From Actinomycetota bacterium (GTDB lineage Bacteria; Actinomycetota; Acidimicrobiia; Spongiisociales; UBA4744), in NCBI GenBank assembly GCA_013152275.1, contig JAADGS010000026.1, positions 1 through 43,982 on the forward strand: a stretch of 43,982 nucleotides of DNA. Reading direction: 5' to 3'. The position numbers and the translations under genes were made by a program. Below the pieces are notes generated by a model. The model had not been told where the DNA came from. It saw only the letters and a program-made list of their open reading frames with translations, and did no database searches. Below, piece after piece: positions 41,674-43,982 of the stretch (position 1 is the stretch's first letter; the number at the start of each line of letters is the position of its first letter).

Positions 41674-43551
41674 ATGAACAGGGCACGCGCTTCACGAAGG
41701 GGAGATCATCTGGCGGGCGCGGTTGTTGTGGCGCCGGCGGCCAGGGGGCACAAGGTGAAGCTTGGTCGGGGTGATACGGGTCGGGTGAGGCTTCTTGCGG
41801 GCGCCGGGTCCATTCGGGCACGATCGCTGGTCGCTCTGGCGGTCGTGTCCATGCTTGCTGCCGGCTGTGCTTCGGCCGAGAGCGTGCCGCCTGCGACGGG
41901 GCCGGCTTCGGTCGCTTCGATGACCACGCTACCTGTGACCACGACCTCCACGATGGCCACAACGCACCCTTCCATCTCCACGACGACACCATTACCGGTG
42001 ATCGGTCGGTGGGAGTCGATGCCGGCCGGCCTGGTTGCGCGGTCTGGGCATGTGTCGGTGTGGACCGGTCGAGAGTTGTTGGTGTGGGGGAACCCGCTGG
42101 GCCCGGTGGAGACGCAGGCGACGGGTGACATCTATGACCCGTCAAGAGGTGTGTGGCGTCCGATGTCGGCTGCACCGGAGGCACGCAGGGCCCCGGCTGC
42201 GGTGTGGACCGGCACCCGGATGCTCATCTGGGGCGGCGATCGCACGATGGGCGACTCGACGGTGCCTGATCTGGCGAATGACGGGTTCGCGTACGATTCG
42301 GCCACCGACACCTGGAGTCCGATCCCTGCAGCGCCGATCGGCGGACGCTCGTCCATGTTCAATGTGTGGACCGGCACCGAACTGGTCGTCTGGGGTGGCA
42401 TGGTCGAGCGCGACGGGATGCAGGTCGCCGACGACGACGGTGCCGCCTATGACCCGGCGACAAACACGTGGCGTGTCCTGGCGCCGTCTCCGTTGGGTGG
42501 GAAGGACCCTGGGGTTGGGGTGTGGACGGGACGAGAGATGATCATCGGTGGGGCCGGTGACGCCACCGACGGTGACCTGGGCTGGGCATCCTACGACCCG
42601 GTTACCGACACGTGGGTCAAGATCCCCGATCCGCCCGGTGTCCGCTCGAGCTTGGTGTATGTGGGTGTGTGGACCGGCACCGAGGTGCTTTTCTCGCCCC
42701 ACGGGGTTCCCGACCAGCCGGCACCGTTGGCTGCATATAACCCGGATCTGGGTGAGTGGCGCCTCACGGCACTACCCCCGGTGAACCTCTCGACGGTTCC
42801 GGCAGTGTGGACCGGCACCAAGGTCGTCTTTTGGGGACACACTGTGGCAGGCATGCCTGGGGTAGCCCCGATGGTCGGTGTGGCGTACGATCCGGCCACC
42901 GACACGTGGGACCGTCTCGCACCCGACAGTCTCGGGACCCGTTGGGTTGGCGGTCTCATAGCCACCGGTGAGGGTGTCATCGTCTGGGGAGGCCACTCAT
43001 ACAAACAATACGGAGCCTCCCCCATACCCCTCCACGACGACGGCTCGATCCTGGTGCTCCCGCCGTCGACGACGCCCGTAGCCACGACCGAACCTCCCGG
43101 GTCGACGACGACTTCGGTCGCCACGGGCACAGGTCGGGCCGAGACCGTTCTGGATCGGATCACCAAGGTGGTGCTGACCCTTGACGGTTTCGACGATCCT
43201 GGTTGGGATTTGCCACACGGTGCACCCTATTCGGCGGTGGTGTATTCGCGGAACGGCGACCTTGAAGCCCTCTGGGCGTTCTACGACCCTGCTCCGGTAG
43301 CACCTTCTGGGTTTCTGTTCGGACTCGATCAGATGCCCGACGGTGACGTGGTGCAGACGGACGTCGGACCGGTCACCGTGTGGGATGCCGCAACCATCGG
43401 ACGAGTGAGCGGAGGCGCCGCCAGCCTGCGACAACTCTGTGGCGCATACCAGATCTGGACGGATTCGTTCGCGTCACAGGAGACTGCCGTTGAGGACCTT
43501 GTCGCGGTCGCACGGGCGATCGACTGTGCTGTCGTGGCTGACGGTCCATAG
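41674..43551 (+). CDS. Seven-bladed kelch-repeat lipoprotein
   Basis: A 625-residue exported protein. Signal RARSLVALAVVSMLAAGC has a lipobox (AAGC), then a Thr/Ser-rich linker (TTTSTMATTHPSISTTTP). A kelch beta-propeller of seven blades follows, each with the pair VWTG.E/T...WGG and YDP.T.TW. A second Thr-rich linker (TTTSVATGTG) leads to a separate C-terminal domain of about 130 residues (LTLDGFDDPGWDLPHGAPYS) with two cysteines. Kelch propellers bind ligands or carbohydrates; no catalytic site seen. The start is uncertain: ATG 41674 follows GTGGGGGAC, but it leaves a 55-residue basic N-terminus before the signal, so an internal GTG nearer the signal is possible. Confidence 0.8.
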   Translation: MNRARASRRGDHLAGAVVVAPAARGHKVKLGRGDTGRVRLLAGAGSIRARSLVALAVVSMLAAGCASAESVPPATGPASVASMTTLPVTTTSTMATTHPSISTTTPLPVIGRWESMPAGLVARSGHVSVWTGRELLVWGNPLGPVETQATGDIYDPSRGVWRPMSAAPEARRAPAAVWTGTRMLIWGGDRTMGDSTVPDLANDGFAYDSATDTWSPIPAAPIGGRSSMFNVWTGTELVVWGGMVERDGMQVADDDGAAYDPATNTWRVLAPSPLGGKDPGVGVWTGREMIIGGAGDATDGDLGWASYDPVTDTWVKIPDPPGVRSSLVYVGVWTGTEVLFSPHGVPDQPAPLAAYNPDLGEWRLTALPPVNLSTVPAVWTGTKVVFWGHTVAGMPGVAPMVGVAYDPATDTWDRLAPDSLGTRWVGGLIATGEGVIVWGGHSYKQYGASPIPLHDDGSILVLPPSTTPVATTEPPGSTTTSVATGTGRAETVLDRITKVVLTLDGFDDPGWDLPHGAPYSAVVYSRNGDLEALWAFYDPAPVAPSGFLFGLDQMPDGDVVQTDVGPVTVWDAATIGRVSGGAASLRQLCGAYQIWTDSFASQETAVEDLVAVARAIDCAVVADGP

Positions 43552-43879
43552 GTGAGCGGGTCATGTCCAGCTACGAACAGGAGACTCCGCTGGAAGTGCT
43601 GACGAATACGAGATACCTTCTCCATCCACACGTGGCTGCAACTCTCAGGGCGATGGAGCTCTTCCCTCTCGCGAGTGGGGACCGCTGTGGAATCGCGCCT
43701 CTGATGCCACGCAGTCCATCAACGGGGAAGAGCCGGCTGCATGGCGGCAAAACGGGTCTCGCGGCCTGTCCTCGCCGTGCCGTCAACGGCATGCGAACTC
43801 AGATCTGCGACCCGACTCCCGGTAAGTGTGCGCCACGACTGCCCGCTTCAACGCCTGCCAGGCCCCTGGACGGTTGGTC
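43552..43879. other. 328-bp gap, no confident gene
   Basis: A plus-strand reading from ATG 43563 is low-complexity and has no homology I recognise. It contains GACGAATACGAGATAC (43602-43617), a weak match to the TACGARA heptad elements seen elsewhere in the window. Confidence 0.4.
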
Positions 43880-43982
43880 ATGTTGAGGTTCATCCGGCCG
43901 AGGATCAAGCTGTTCTCAGTCGCGGTTCTCGTGTCTGTGACCACGATCGTGTCTGCCGGGTGCAGTCCGCAAAGTTCACCGG
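43880..43982 (+). CDS. Lipoprotein, 5' end only (cut by window edge)
   Basis: The first 34 codons give a lipoprotein signal: basic MLRFIRPRIK, hydrophobic LFSVAVLVSVTTIVSAGC with lipobox SAGC (Cys28), then SPQSSP. The rest lies beyond the window. No clear ribosome site is visible; a TTG one codon later is an alternative start. Confidence 0.55.
   Translation, partial: MLRFIRPRIKLFSVAVLVSVTTIVSAGCSPQSSP

Noticed and set aside
43563-43886. 107-codon plus-strand reading before the terminal lipoprotein
   Set aside because: No ribosome site, mixed composition, no motif; it overlaps the start of the lipoprotein reading in another frame.

Overview
This 44 kb window comes from a high-GC bacterial chromosome, most probably an actinobacterium of the Acidimicrobiia type. 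Pointers are lipoproteins whose lipobox is followed by Thr/Ala-rich linkers (runs of TTT and TTAAP), an FtsH with the same Thr-rich insert, a DUF1876 protein, a CU044_5270-type protein, frequent GTG/TTG starts and a TACTAT promoter placed as for a leaderless mRNA. The lineage is an inference from gene content. No tRNA, rRNA, CRISPR array, insertion sequence or phage gene was seen.

Layout. (1) 0-9.1 kb, housekeeping: DUF1876 protein, remnant of an ADP-forming acyl-CoA synthetase, FtsH, ribokinase-like kinase, cyclopropane-fatty-acid-synthase-type methyltransferase, MBL-fold hydrolase, amidohydrolase, EamA transporter and alpha/beta hydrolase. (2) 9.2-25.4 kb, a redox island: a 12-heme lipoprotein cytochrome; convergent to it, formate-tetrahydrofolate ligase (fhs) with a cyclic-nucleotide-binding protein; a minus-strand operon of a 9-heme cytochrome c, a cytochrome b and a 7-heme NapC-like cytochrome with a CX3CH site; and a divergent plus-strand series of a 7-heme secreted cytochrome, a 10-heme membrane-anchored cytochrome, a decayed or very small cytochrome, a SurA-like chaperone, a six-bladed NHL propeller and two adjacent proteins built from six CxxC...CxxH modules. 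The five intact c-type cytochromes carry 45 predicted haem sites. (3) 25.4-32.4 kb, regulation: a truncated sigma-factor pseudogene, an ECF sigma/anti-sigma/membrane-protein operon, a small coiled-coil protein, a NarX/NarL-like two-component system and a type-1 copper lipoprotein behind a paired 13-bp direct repeat. (4) 32.4-44 kb: lipoproteins of unknown function, a frameshifted PadR/HAAS pair, a second ECF sigma with a CU044_5270-type membrane protein, a frameshifted propeller-like lipoprotein, a second copy of the small coiled-coil protein with the same promoter box, and a seven-bladed kelch lipoprotein.

How it may work together. The cytochrome b plus 7-heme NapC-like protein have the composition of a quinol-oxidising Cbc-type complex. 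Electrons could pass to the membrane-anchored 9- and 10-heme cytochromes and on to the 7-heme secreted and 12-heme lipid-anchored cytochromes outside the cell. The SurA-like and NHL proteins fit an export or assembly role. The CxxC/CxxH pair ends the same run and is the least explained part. The physiological role (metal reduction, syntrophic electron transfer or respiration of another acceptor) cannot be decided from sequence.
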